Below, piece after piece: positions 35,784-45,900 of a DNA stretch of 64,000 bases. Made by a program: the position numbers and the translations under genes. Source of the stretch: CAXBNB01 sp049115735 (lineage in GTDB: Bacteria > Bacteroidota > Bacteroidia > Cytophagales > Cyclobacteriaceae); assembly GCA_049115735.1 (NCBI GenBank), contig JAGDZP010000021.1, positions 248,001 through 312,000 of the forward strand. The letters are read 5' to 3'. Within the stretch, counting starts at the first letter, position 1. Every line of letters starts with the position of its first letter. Below the pieces are notes generated by a model. The model searched no databases, was not told where the DNA came from, and saw only the letters and a list, made by a program, of their open reading frames with translations.

Positions 35784-37676
35784 TTATTCTTTGTAATCAA
35801 GTACCCCATCCATGGTGTGCACAGAAACGAAGTGATAGTTAGGCCTGGCTTTTTTGTATATCTCTAATGCCATTTCCTTTCCTTGATCAGTTTTCACCAA
35901 CTCCTTATATAGAGGGGTCAAAAATTTCCTTCTGCCGGTGTTGACCAAAAACTCTTCCAGTCTGCTATACCCTGGTGTGTATTTGTTCTTGATAATATGA
36001 AGTAGCCAGGCAGCAATAATTTCGCTGTTTCCTGAATTTGTCAAGTCAAAAGCATTATCAAGTTTCATCATTTGCTCTGAAGTCATTTCCTCGGGGAGAC
36101 TTCTCACGAAATATTGGAATTCATGAGAGCTCCAATTTTGAAGATCGTATTCCTCGGTCAAAATATTTTTGTCTTCGTTATTGGCCCAGATCTCCAGTGC
36201 TTCATCAACGTTTTGAAATTTGTTGGATGTTGGCGTTGGGTGATTGTCAGGAAGCCCGGGGCTATAAATCCATTCTTCATAGAAGGAGGCTTCTATTTGC
36301 ACATCATTTGCATCAAACAGGTTTGCCGTCATATAAGAAATAAAATTTTCCGTGTCCATTACCTTGAAAGCATTGTCATTGAAATACTTTTTTAAAAAGT
36401 CATCAAATTTCTCCCTGCCTACAGTCTCTTCCAATAGTCTGAGAAAATTGTATCCTTTGTCATAAGCAACGGTAGTTACTCCATCATCGGGATTACGACC
36501 TGTTAAGTCAAGTTTGAGGCTCGTATCTTTTCCAGATCCATTTTCGATCATTTCCTTTATTTCGACTTTTAAATCCTCCAGGCTTAAAGAAGCAAGCATT
36601 TCCGAATACGGCCGACCATAGAGATCTTCCATTATCCTCTGCTCAAAGTATACAGTAAACCCCTCGTTGAGCCAAAAGTCGTTCCATGTAGCATTGGTGA
36701 CTAAGTTCCCAGACCAGGAATGAGCTAGCTCATGCGCCACCAAAGATGTAAGTGAGCGATCTCCTGCCAGGATGGTGGGAGTGGCAAATGTCAGCCGCGG
36801 ATTCTCCATTCCACCAAATGGGAAGCTCGGCGGAAGCACAAGCAGATCGTACCTGTCCCATCGATATGGTCCATATAGATTTTCAGCAACCTTGATCATG
36901 TCCTCTGTTTCGGCAAACTCATAAGCTGCCTTATCTATTTCTGATGACTCGGCATATACACCCGTTCTGTCAGACATTGATGTAAATTCCAGATCGCCTA
37001 CAGCCAAAGCCATAAGGTAAGCTGGAATGGCTTGCTTCATTTCGAAAGTGTATATGCCATCGCTGCTTTTTGCTTGAGGATTTTCGGCGCTCATAAGAGC
37101 AAGTAGCTCTTTCGGCACCTGGACTTCTGCATTGTATGTGAAGCGAATGCCGGGAGAATCCTGTATTGGAATCCATGACCTGGCCAGGATAGCTTGAGAC
37201 TGAGTAAACAAGAATGGTAATTTTTTACCAGCAGTTTGCACTGGCGATAGCCATTGTAATGCCTCAGCATCTTTTCCTGTAGAATACTTAATGCTTACAG
37301 ATGTAGTCGGTGAAGATACTTTAATGATAAGTGGGGTTCCCAAAAATTCCTTCTTGTCACCAAGCTTGTATTCTAGCTCTTTTCCAGTATATCCATCATT
37401 AACAGAAGCGATATTGAGGTCATTTGTGTCCAAAATCAATTCCGAGGCATCTTCACTTACCTCGATACCCCATTTGGCGGTAGCTTCAATTTTCTTTTCT
37501 TCAAAATCAACATTTGCTTTCCAGTCGAGGTGTTTCACGACAGCTTTAGCAGGCTCTGAAAAACTATGTGGATCTTTTATGGTTATGGAAGTGTTCATGG
37601 CTTCTTTTTTTTGCTGACAGGTCATCAATAAAAATGAGAAAGTAGCGGTTAGGAATAAGTAGTATATTTTTAACAT
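35784..37676 (-). CDS. M1 family aminopeptidase, leukotriene A4 hydrolase-like, lipoprotein
   Basis: 630 residues. The N-terminus is a lipoprotein signal with cysteine C20 (LLMTC). The zinc site is HELAH (315-319) with E338 (WLNEGF), and the substrate-amine motif is GGMEN (288-292) in LPPSFPFGGMENP. This run is very close to the LTA4-hydrolase branch of M1, and the C-terminal helical domain fits too. It should trim amino acids from peptides in the periplasm or at the surface. No epoxide-hydrolase role can be claimed. Confidence 0.92.
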   Translation of the reverse strand: MLKIYYLFLTATFSFLLMTCQQKKEAMNTSITIKDPHSFSEPAKAVVKHLDWKANVDFEEKKIEATAKWGIEVSEDASELILDTNDLNIASVNDGYTGKELEYKLGDKKEFLGTPLIIKVSSPTTSVSIKYSTGKDAEALQWLSPVQTAGKKLPFLFTQSQAILARSWIPIQDSPGIRFTYNAEVQVPKELLALMSAENPQAKSSDGIYTFEMKQAIPAYLMALAVGDLEFTSMSDRTGVYAESSEIDKAAYEFAETEDMIKVAENLYGPYRWDRYDLLVLPPSFPFGGMENPRLTFATPTILAGDRSLTSLVAHELAHSWSGNLVTNATWNDFWLNEGFTVYFEQRIMEDLYGRPYSEMLASLSLEDLKVEIKEMIENGSGKDTSLKLDLTGRNPDDGVTTVAYDKGYNFLRLLEETVGREKFDDFLKKYFNDNAFKVMDTENFISYMTANLFDANDVQIEASFYEEWIYSPGLPDNHPTPTSNKFQNVDEALEIWANNEDKNILTEEYDLQNWSSHEFQYFVRSLPEEMTSEQMMKLDNAFDLTNSGNSEIIAAWLLHIIKNKYTPGYSRLEEFLVNTGRRKFLTPLYKELVKTDQGKEMALEIYKKARPNYHFVSVHTMDGVLDYKE

Positions 37677-37842
37677 TTCGGTAATTAATTTGGGATGCTT
37701 CGAAGATAGAGAAATATTCTATTTTGACGCTCATATGGCAATGTTTGACTATGGTTTCATGGAGACAGTTCGAATAAAAAATAAGTCGGTCATAAATGAC
37801 TTGAAATTCTTTTTCAAACGAGCCAAAATAGTTTTGCAAAAA

Positions 37843-37873
37843 TTTGAATAAGAATCAAAAGCATATAATTTTG
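37843..37873 (+). promoter_or_regulatory. Consensus promoter of the tRNA-Tyr-Gly-Thr operon
   Basis: TTTG (37843-37846), a 19-base spacer, then TAATTTTG (37866-37873) followed by CA: an exact match to the Bacteroidota sigma-A consensus TTTG-N19-TAnnTTTG. It lies 69 bases before tRNA-Tyr. Confidence 0.85.
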
Positions 37874-37942
37874 CACTTCCTTAAAAACGAGGGGTGGGAA
37901 ACTAGTCTCTTATTTTAATGGATTGTTCTTAAAATTATTGAT

Positions 37943-38025
37943 GGGGGGATACCAAAGCGGCCAACTGGGACGGACTGTAAATCCGTTGACTTATGTCTTC
38001 GCAGGTTCGAATCCTGCTCCCCCCA
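37943..38025 (+). tRNA. tRNA-Tyr (GTA)
   Basis: 83 bases with a long variable arm (type II). The acceptor arms GGGGGGA / TCCCCCC pair fully, the anticodon loop reads CTGTAAA within GGACTGTAAATCC, and the T-loop is GGTTCGAATCC. The discriminator is A, and CA follows in the genome. Confidence 0.96.
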
Positions 38026-38042
38026 CATTGGCAGTATTAAAA

Positions 38043-38115
38043 GCGGGAGTAGCTCAGTTGGTAGAGCGACAGCCTTCCAAGCTGTAGGTCGCGGGTTCGA
38101 GCCTCGTCTCCCGCT
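38043..38115 (+). tRNA. tRNA-Gly (TCC)
   Basis: 73 bases. Acceptor arms GCGGGAG / CTCCCGC pair fully; the anticodon stem-loop CAGCCTTCCAAGCTG gives anticodon TCC; the T-arm is GCGGGTTCGAGCCTCGT; the discriminator is T. It is 17 bases after tRNA-Tyr. CCA is not encoded. Confidence 0.96.
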
Positions 38116-38125
38116 CTTTTGACAA

Positions 38126-38197
38126 GCCGATGTAGCTCAGGGGTAGAGTGCTTCCTTGGTAAGGAAGAGGTCACGGGTTCAAATCCCGTCATTGGCT
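38126..38197 (+). tRNA. tRNA-Thr (GGT)
   Basis: 72 bases. Acceptor arms GCCGATG / CATTGGC pair with one G-U; the anticodon loop TTGGTAA gives GGT; the T-arm is CGGGTTCAAATCCCG. Its last 18 bases plus one are repeated downstream at 38269-38287. Confidence 0.96.
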
Positions 38198-38268
38198 CAA
38201 TCCAATGGCAAGATTTTTCTAAATATAGGAAGAGTCTATGGGTTCTGCCGAAAGGCATCCCTTCGGGG

Positions 38269-38287
38269 AAATCCCGTCATTGGCTCA
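38269..38287 (+). repeat. Duplicated 3' end of tRNA-Thr
   Basis: A 19-base exact copy (AAATCCCGTCATTGGCTCA) of 38181-38199, the tRNA-Thr T-arm 3' half, acceptor 3' strand and following bases. The two copies are separated by 69 bases. The layout is that of an attachment-site duplication left by an integrated element or of a partial tRNA duplication; there is no integrase gene here. Confidence 0.8.
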
Positions 38288-38298
38288 TGAAGCTAACT

Positions 38299-38334
38299 AG
38301 CGGTATTCTTTAAATGATGAATATCGCTTTTTTT
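38299..38334 (+). terminator. Terminator of the tRNA operon
   Basis: AGCGGTATTC (38299-38308) pairs with GAATATCGCT (38319-38328), one G-U, with a 10-base loop, followed by seven Ts. It lies between the tRNA genes and tuf, so tuf would need its own promoter; a weak candidate is TTG (38378-38380) with TAGATTTA (38403-38410). Confidence 0.78.
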
Positions 38335-38453
38335 CTCTCCTTATGTACTGGGGAGATATAGAAGAGTAATTATTGACTTGGGCTTAGCTCAAGGATTGAT
38401 TATAGATTTATAAATTTTTAAATAGAGTTTAACTAAAATAGGAATTTTCAAGC

Positions 38454-39641
<1,188 letters not shown>

Positions 39642-39667
39642 GAGAAAAACAAACTTACCAAAAGCGA

Positions 39668-39710
39668 AATGCGTTCTGCATACTTATGTGGAACGCATTT
39701 GTATATTTAA
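39668..39710 (+). terminator. Terminator of tuf
   Basis: AATGCGTTC (39668-39676) pairs perfectly with GAACGCATT (39691-39699) around a 14-base loop, followed by TTGTATATTT. The U-tract is imperfect. Its 3' arm overlaps the -33 box of the next promoter. Confidence 0.7.
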
Positions 39711-39729
39711 AAATTTAAGTCTAATTTTG
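39698..39729 (+). promoter_or_regulatory. Promoter of tRNA-Trp/secE-nusG-rpl operon
   Basis: TTTG (39698-39701), a 20-base spacer, then TAATTTTG (39722-39729), continuing GCAGTCCTTTT. The downstream sequence is nearly the same as at the rplC promoter. tRNA-Trp begins 22 bases later. Confidence 0.8.
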
Positions 39730-39750
39730 CAGTCCTTTTGGGCTGGGTAC

Positions 39751-39823
39751 ACGGGTGTAGCTCAATTGGTAGAGTAGTGGTCTCCAAAACCATTGGCTGG
39801 GAGTTCGAGTCTCTCCACCCGTG
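39751..39823 (+). tRNA. tRNA-Trp (CCA)
   Basis: 73 bases. Acceptor arms ACGGGTG / CACCCGT, anticodon loop CTCCAAA giving CCA, T-arm GGGAGTTCGAGTCTCTC, discriminator G as expected for Trp. It lies between tuf and secE, the usual bacterial position. Confidence 0.96.
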
Positions 39824-39853
39824 CAAAATAACATTAAAGCAAAGGTTTGAGCA

Positions 39854-40045
39854 ATGTCTAAGCTAGTTCAGTATATAAAAGAATCTTACGATGAGATGGT
39901 CCATAAAGTGACCTGGTCTAAGTACAGTGATCTTCAAAACAGCTCTATTTTGGTATTGGTCGCTTCCCTGATCTTTGCTCTGTTTATAGGTGTAATAGAT
40001 TTAGGTTTCGAAAATCTATTGAAGTGGTATTATAATAATCTTTAA
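39854..40045 (+). CDS. secE: Preprotein translocase subunit SecE
   Basis: 63 residues, the short single-helix form. The cytoplasmic amphipathic segment SYDEMVHKVTWSKYSDLQNS precedes one membrane helix (about 34-55). SecE clamps SecY in the SecYEG channel. Identity is secured by length, the V-TWP/S-like motif and position before nusG. Confidence 0.95.
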   Translation: MSKLVQYIKESYDEMVHKVTWSKYSDLQNSSILVLVASLIFALFIGVIDLGFENLLKWYYNNL

Positions 40046-40067
40046 CAAGCAAGTTAATCCTTCTGTT

Positions 40068-40628
40068 ATGAGTGAATTGAAATGGTACGTTGTTCGTGCT
40101 GTCAGCGGTCAGGAAAGAAAGGTGAAAAACTATCTCGATAATGAGATAGCAAGAGCTGGCTTGGTAGATTATGTTCCTCAGGTTCTTATTCCATCTGAAA
40201 AGGTGTACGAAATGAGGAATGGAAAGAAAAGAGTTCGTGAAAAGAACTTTTTTCCTGGCTATGTACTGATTTCTGCTGATATCAATCACGGAGAAGTGCA
40301 GCATACCATTAATAACATACCAGGCGTGATCGGATTTTTAGGGTCGAATGACGGTGGAGGTCCATCGAAAGTGCCTGTTCCATTACGTCAGGGAGAAGTA
40401 AACAGAATATTGGGCAAGGTTGAGGAAGTTGATGAATTTGAAGAAAAGCTAGACACACCATTTATTATAGGTGAAACTGTAAAAGTAATGGATGGTCCGT
40501 TTAGCGGATTTACGGGTGCCGTAGAAGAGGTTTTCGAAGAGAGGAAAAAATTGAATGTGATGGTGAAAATCTTCGGGCGAAACACACCTGTTGAACTTAA
40601 TTATATACAAGTAGAAAAAACTGAGTAA
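40068..40628 (+). CDS. nusG: Transcription termination/antitermination factor NusG
   Basis: 186 residues. N-terminal NGN domain (KWYVVRAVSGQERKVKNYL, then FFPGYVLI and IPGVIGFLG) and C-terminal KOW domain (GETVKVMDGPFSGFTGAVEEV). It binds RNA polymerase and, through KOW, Rho or ribosomal protein S10. The gap to rplK is one base. Confidence 0.97.
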   Translation: MSELKWYVVRAVSGQERKVKNYLDNEIARAGLVDYVPQVLIPSEKVYEMRNGKKRVREKNFFPGYVLISADINHGEVQHTINNIPGVIGFLGSNDGGGPSKVPVPLRQGEVNRILGKVEEVDEFEEKLDTPFIIGETVKVMDGPFSGFTGAVEEVFEERKKLNVMVKIFGRNTPVELNYIQVEKTE

Positions 40629-40629
40629 A

Positions 40630-41070
40630 ATGGCTAAGGAAATTAGTGGATACTTAAAATTACAAATTAGAGGTGGAGCAGCGAATCCATCTCCTCCTGT
40701 TGGGCCTGCTCTTGGTAGTAAGGGTCTGAACATCATGGACTTCTGTAAGCAGTTTAATGCCAGAACCCAGGACAAGGCAGGTCAGGTGCTTCCAGTACTT
40801 ATTACCATATATGGTGATAAGTCATTTGATTTTGTAATTAAGACACCTCCTGCATCAGTGTTGTTATTAAACGCAGCAAAGTTGAAGAAAGGATCAGCAG
40901 AGCCTAACCGTCTAAAGGTAGGATCTGTGACTTGGGATCAGGTGAAAGAAATTGCTGAAACGAAAATGCCGGATTTGAACGCATTTGAAGTTGAGTCAGC
41001 AATGAGAATGGTTGCAGGTACAGCGAGAAGTATGGGAATTAATGTTAAAGGTACCGCCCCTTGGGCCTAA
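40630..41070 (+). CDS. rplK: 50S ribosomal protein L11
   Basis: 146 residues, full length. The N-terminal domain has the proline-rich block ANPSPPVGPALGSKGLNIM, and the C-terminal rRNA-binding domain ends GTARSMGINVKGTAPW. L11 forms the base of the GTPase-associated centre with L10/L12. The start follows nusG by one base. Confidence 0.98.
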   Translation: MAKEISGYLKLQIRGGAANPSPPVGPALGSKGLNIMDFCKQFNARTQDKAGQVLPVLITIYGDKSFDFVIKTPPASVLLLNAAKLKKGSAEPNRLKVGSVTWDQVKEIAETKMPDLNAFEVESAMRMVAGTARSMGINVKGTAPWA

Positions 41071-41080
41071 TTTTTAGAAG

Positions 41081-41779
41081 ATGGCGAAATTAACAAAAAA
41101 TCAAAAAGCGGCTTTAGAAAGGTATGATCCTACCATTGACTATTCAATGGAAGAAGCAGCTAAAATCGTTAAAGACATTACCAAAACTAAATTTGACGCT
41201 TCTGTGGATTTGGACATCAGATTGGGTGTTGATCCAAGAAAAGCTGACCAAATGGTTAGGGGAGTAGTTGCATTGCCTCATGGTACGGGAAAAGACGTGC
41301 GTGTATTGGTGCTTTGTACTCCAGATAAAGAGCAAGAAGCAAAAGACGCAGGTGCTGATCACGTAGGATTGGACGACTACATCAAGAAAATTGAAGGTGG
41401 TTGGACTGATGTTGACGTAATCATTACAATGCCTACAGTAATGGCTAAGGTTGGACGAATTGGTAGAGTATTAGGACCAAGAGGTTTGATGCCAAACCCT
41501 AAGTCTGGTACTGTAACACTAGATGTGGCCAAGGCTGTTGGAGAAGTGAAATCTGGTAAAATAGATTTCAAGGTTGACAAGTTTGGAATTATCCACGCAA
41601 GTATTGCAAAGGCTTCTTTCACTGCAGAAAAGATTGAAGAAAATGCATTAGAGTTGATTCAGACGATCAACAAACTGAAGCCAGCTTCAGCCAAGGGTAC
41701 TTACTTCAAGACAATCAACTTGTCCAGTACAATGAGTAATGGTATATCTATTGATAAATCCAGCATTGTAGGGTTATAA
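41081..41779 (+). CDS. rplA: 50S ribosomal protein L1
   Basis: 232 residues, full length. The signature MPNPKSGTVT and GRVLGPRGL are present. L1 builds the mobile stalk at the E-site and in many bacteria represses its own L11-L1 mRNA. A 54-base gap separates it from rplJ. Confidence 0.98.
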   Translation: MAKLTKNQKAALERYDPTIDYSMEEAAKIVKDITKTKFDASVDLDIRLGVDPRKADQMVRGVVALPHGTGKDVRVLVLCTPDKEQEAKDAGADHVGLDDYIKKIEGGWTDVDVIITMPTVMAKVGRIGRVLGPRGLMPNPKSGTVTLDVAKAVGEVKSGKIDFKVDKFGIIHASIAKASFTAEKIEENALELIQTINKLKPASAKGTYFKTINLSSTMSNGISIDKSSIVGL

Positions 41780-41833
41780 AAAATTACTTAACACATTGGC
41801 TTTAGTAAATAAGGTCATTTAAGTGAATAGAAA

Positions 41834-42367
41834 ATGAAAAGAGAAGACAAAGCAGTCATAATAGAAGAACTTTCTCAGAAATTCAAAGACAATATGAGTT
41901 TCTACTTTACTGATGCTTCTGGATTTACAGTAGCCGAGGTAAATGATCTTAGGAGAAAGTGCTTTGAAAAAGGAATTGAATACAGGGTTGTCAAAAACAC
42001 TCTGATTAAAAAGGCCTTGGAAACTGTAGATGCTGACGTTTCGGAATTAAATGAAGAAGTGTTAAGAGGGTTTACAGGAGTTATGTTCTCAGGAGAAAAT
42101 GCTAGCGCACCTGCAAAACTTATCAAGGAATTTAAGAAAAAAGACAGTCATGACCGACCAAAACTAAAAGGGGCTTCCATCGAATACGATCTCTTTATTG
42201 GTGAAGATCAACTTGGCGCATTAAGCAAGTTCAAATCTAAGAACGAGCTTATCGGTGAGATAATCGGATTGTTACAATCACCTGCTAAGAATGTTATCTC
42301 GTCTCTTCAGAGCGGACAACATACTATTGCAGGTCTGGTTAAGGCACTGTCGGAACGTGAATCATAG
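41834..42367 (+). CDS. rplJ: 50S ribosomal protein L10
   Basis: 177 residues. N-terminal rRNA-binding domain (KAVIIEELSQKFKDNMSFYFTDASG, KNTLIKKAL) and the C-terminal helix that holds L7/L12 dimers. The preceding 54 bases could be the usual L10-responsive leader, but I see no clear structure in it. Confidence 0.97.
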   Translation: MKREDKAVIIEELSQKFKDNMSFYFTDASGFTVAEVNDLRRKCFEKGIEYRVVKNTLIKKALETVDADVSELNEEVLRGFTGVMFSGENASAPAKLIKEFKKKDSHDRPKLKGASIEYDLFIGEDQLGALSKFKSKNELIGEIIGLLQSPAKNVISSLQSGQHTIAGLVKALSERES

Positions 42368-42403
42368 GTATCAATTTATTAAATTTTAAATTATTAAGGT
42401 AAA

Positions 42404-42784
42404 ATGGCAGATTTAAAAGAATTCGCAGAGCAGTTGGTTAACCTGACTGTGAAAGAAGTGAACGAATTAGCTGAAATATTAAAGGACGAGTACGGTATTG
42501 AGCCAGCAGCAGCTGCTGCTACTGTAGCTGTTGCAGCCGCAGGAGGTGGAGAAGAAGGTGGAGCTGAAGAGAAAAGCGCATTTGACGTGATCTTGAAAGC
42601 ACCAGGTGGAGCAAAACTAGCCGTAGTTAAACTTGTAAAAGAACTTACAGGTCTTGGATTGAAAGAAGCTAAGGAATTAGTTGACGGAGCTCCTAAGGCT
42701 GTGAAAGAAGGCTTGGCTAAAGAAGAAGCTGAAGGGCTTAAGAAACAACTGGAAGAAGCTGGAGCTGAAGTAGAGCTTAAGTAA
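42404..42784 (+). CDS. rplL: 50S ribosomal protein L7/L12
   Basis: 126 residues. N-terminal dimerisation helix, an Ala/Gly-rich hinge (about 36-55: PAAAAATVAVAAAGGGEEGG) and the C-terminal factor-binding domain with APGGAKLAVVKLVKELTGLGLKEAKELVDGAPK. It recruits translational GTPases. A hairpin follows before rpoB. Confidence 0.98.
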   Translation: MADLKEFAEQLVNLTVKEVNELAEILKDEYGIEPAAAAATVAVAAAGGGEEGGAEEKSAFDVILKAPGGAKLAVVKLVKELTGLGLKEAKELVDGAPKAVKEGLAKEEAEGLKKQLEEAGAEVELK

Positions 42785-42823
42785 TACTTTGGCCTACAAT
42801 AGCTCTAAGGCCTAAGATTTTTT

Positions 42824-42860
42824 AGACCTGGTCCCGACCAAAATTGGGATCAGGTCTTTT
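42824..42860 (+). terminator. Attenuator/terminator between rplL and rpoB
   Basis: AGACCTGGTCCC (42824-42835) pairs with GGGATCAGGTCT (42846-42857), one G-U, around a 10-base loop, followed by a short TTTT. The weak U-tract suggests partial termination, as between rplL and rpoB in E. coli. A near-consensus TACTTTTC (42880-42887) lies just downstream. Confidence 0.72.
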
Positions 42861-42915
42861 CCTGTTTCTATCAGGATAATACTTTTCGAAGATTATTAAC
42901 TAAAAGAATAAAGCT

Positions 42916-45900
42916 TTGGCTAATAAAACAAAAACAGGAAGAATTAGTTTTTCTTCTATTAAATCAGTGATTGATTATCCTGATTTTTTAAATGTTCAAT
43001 TACAATCATTCAAAGATTTTTTCCAGTTAGAGACTCCTGCTGAAAGAAGAATTCAGGAAGGTCTGTTCAAGGTTTTCTCTGAAAACTTTCCGATCAGCGA
43101 CTCCAGGGAGAATTTCGTACTGGAATTCATCGACTATCTTGTAGACCCGCCAAAATACAACGTTGACGAGTGTATCGATAGAGGCTTGACCTACTCTGTG
43201 CCTTTGAAGGCAAAATTGAAATTGTCCTGTAACGACGAAGATAATGACGATTTTGAAACTATCGAGCAGGAAGTATTCTTGGGAAATATACCTTATATGA
43301 CTGCCAAAGGATCATTTGTGATCAATGGAGCAGAAAGGGTAATTGTTTCTCAGCTACATAGGTCGCCTGGTGTATTCTTTGCGCAAAGCAAGCACACCAA
43401 TGGTACTAAGCTGTATTCTGCAAGAATTATCCCATTTAGAGGATCCTGGATCGAATTTGCTACTGACGTAAACAACGTGATGTATGCATATATCGACAGG
43501 AAAAAGAAATTCCCTGTAACCACATTGTTAAGATCAATTGGTTACGGGTACGATAAGGACATTTTGGATCTTTTCGGTCTTTCTGAAGAAGTAGATGCCG
43601 ATAAGAAAAAGCTTACCAAAGTTATTGGAAGAAAACTGGCTGCAAGGGTTCTCAGAACCTGGACAGAGGATTTCGTGGATGAAGATACTGGTGAGGTTGT
43701 ATCTATTGATAGAAACGAAGTAATTCTTGAAAGGGATTCTGTAATTACCGACGAGGACGTTGAGACCATTATGGAATCAGGTTCGAAATCTATCATCCTA
43801 CATAAAAAGGATGTGAACATTACAGATTACTCAATCATCTACAATACGCTTCAGAAGGATAATTCAAACTCAGAAAAAGAAGCGGTTGAGCAAATCTATC
43901 GTCAACTTAGGAACACTGAGGCGCCTGATGAGCAGACTGCTCGCGACATCATCAACAACCTTTTCTTTAGTGATAAGCGATATGACTTAGGAGATGTTGG
44001 TAGGTACAGGATCAATAAGAAATTGGGTCTGAGCCTTGACAATGATGCCAGAACATTGACCACAGAGGATATCATCCTCATTGTAAAATATTTGATTGGT
44101 CTGATCAACTCCAAAGCTGTAGTTGATGATATCGATCACTTGAGTAACAGACGTGTAAGAACTGTTGGTGAGCAATTGTATGCTCAGTTTGGTGTAGGTC
44201 TTTCCAGAATGGCGAGAACGATCAAAGAAAGAATGAATGTTCGTGATAATGAAGAGTTCAAGCCGATCGACCTGATCAATGCAAGAACACTTTCTTCTGT
44301 GATCAACTCGTTCTTTGGTACCAACCAGCTTTCTCAGTTTATGGATCAAACGAATCCGCTGGCTGAGATTACGCACAAGAGAAGAATGTCAGCACTTGGG
44401 CCAGGTGGTCTTTCGAGAGAAAGAGCTGGTTTCGAAGTTCGTGATGTTCACTATACACACTACGGAAGGCTTTGTACGATTGAAACACCTGAAGGTCCAA
44501 ACATTGGACTGATTTCATCACTTTGTGTACATGCAAAAGTGAATGGAATGGGATTCATCGAAACACCTTATAGAAACGTAGAAAAAGGGAAGGTGAATAT
44601 GACCAGCCAGGTTGAATACCTTACCGCTGAAGAAGAAGATACGCATAACATTGCACAGGCCAATGCTCCTCTTAAGGATAATGGTCAGTTTATAAATGAT
44701 AAAGTGAAGGCCAGATACGAGGGTGATTTCCCTGTAGTTGGGCCGAAAGATATCAGGTATATGGATGTAGCGCCAAACCAGATTGTATCTGTGGCTGCAT
44801 CTATGATTCCATTTCTGGAGCATGATGATGCAAACAGGGCCTTGATGGGATCGAACATGCAGCGTCAGGCTGTGCCGTTGATGAAGCCTCAGGCACCAAT
44901 CGTAGGTACTGGGCTGGAGTCAAGGGTGGCACTGGATTCAAGATCATTGATTCTTTCAGAAGGCACAGGTGAAATTACTTATGCTGATGCAACCAAGATC
45001 ATTGTTAAGTATGACGTGACTGAAAGTGAAAGTCTTGTTTCGTTCGATACAGAGTATGTTACTTACGATTTAATCAAATTTAGAAGAACAAATCAAGATA
45101 CTTGTATCAACCTCAAGCCAATCGTGCTCAAAGGCGAAAAGGTAGAGGCAGGTCAGCCATTGGTTGAGGGGTTTGCTACTGAGCAAGGTGAACTTGCACT
45201 AGGTAGAAACCTTAGAGTAGCATACATGCCTTGGCAAGGATACAACTTTGAGGATGCGATTGTAATTTCTGAAAGAGTTGTAAGAGATGACGTGTTTACA
45301 TCGCTTCACATCGAGGAATTTGATCTTGAAGTAAGAGATACAAAGAGGGGTGAGGAAGAGTTGACTTCTGAAATTCCAAACGTAAGTGAAGAGGCTGTTA
45401 AAAACCTTGATGAAAACGGAATCATTAGAATTGGTGCTGAAATCAAAGAGGGTGATATCCTTATTGGAAAGATCACTCCTAAAGGTGAGACTGATCCTAC
45501 TCCTGAAGAGAAACTTCTAAGAGCAATCTTTGGTGACAAAGCGGGTGATGTAAAAGATGCTTCGTTGAAAGCTTCACCATCTTTGAGAGGTGTAGTAATT
45601 GATACTAAATTGTTCTCAAGACCTAAGAAAGATAAGGACCTAAGAGCCAGATCTAAGAGAGAGGTAGAGATATTGAAAGGAAGATATTCTCAGCAGTTAA
45701 GTGAATTGCGTGGTGAGATGATCGAAAAATTGGTAGCCATATTGGGAGGTAAAACCTGCCAGGGTATCAAACATAAATTCGGCGAAGAGATCTTATCAAA
45801 AGGAGTGAAATTCAACGCTAAGAATATTGAAGAGAATTTATTCCCTGAGAAAAACATCTTTCGTGACGAGAGCAACTACCATGTACCAGAAGAAGTTAAC

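Noticed and set aside
38037..38313. ORFs on both strands over the tRNA-Gly/tRNA-Thr region (for example a leftward frame starting MPFGRTHRLF)
   Set aside because: They are translations of tRNA genes; this type of peptide (containing MTGFEPVTSSL) is a well-known annotation artefact.
41780..41833. L10-binding leader before rplJ
   Set aside because: The 54 bases show no convincing stem or kink-turn pattern by eye.
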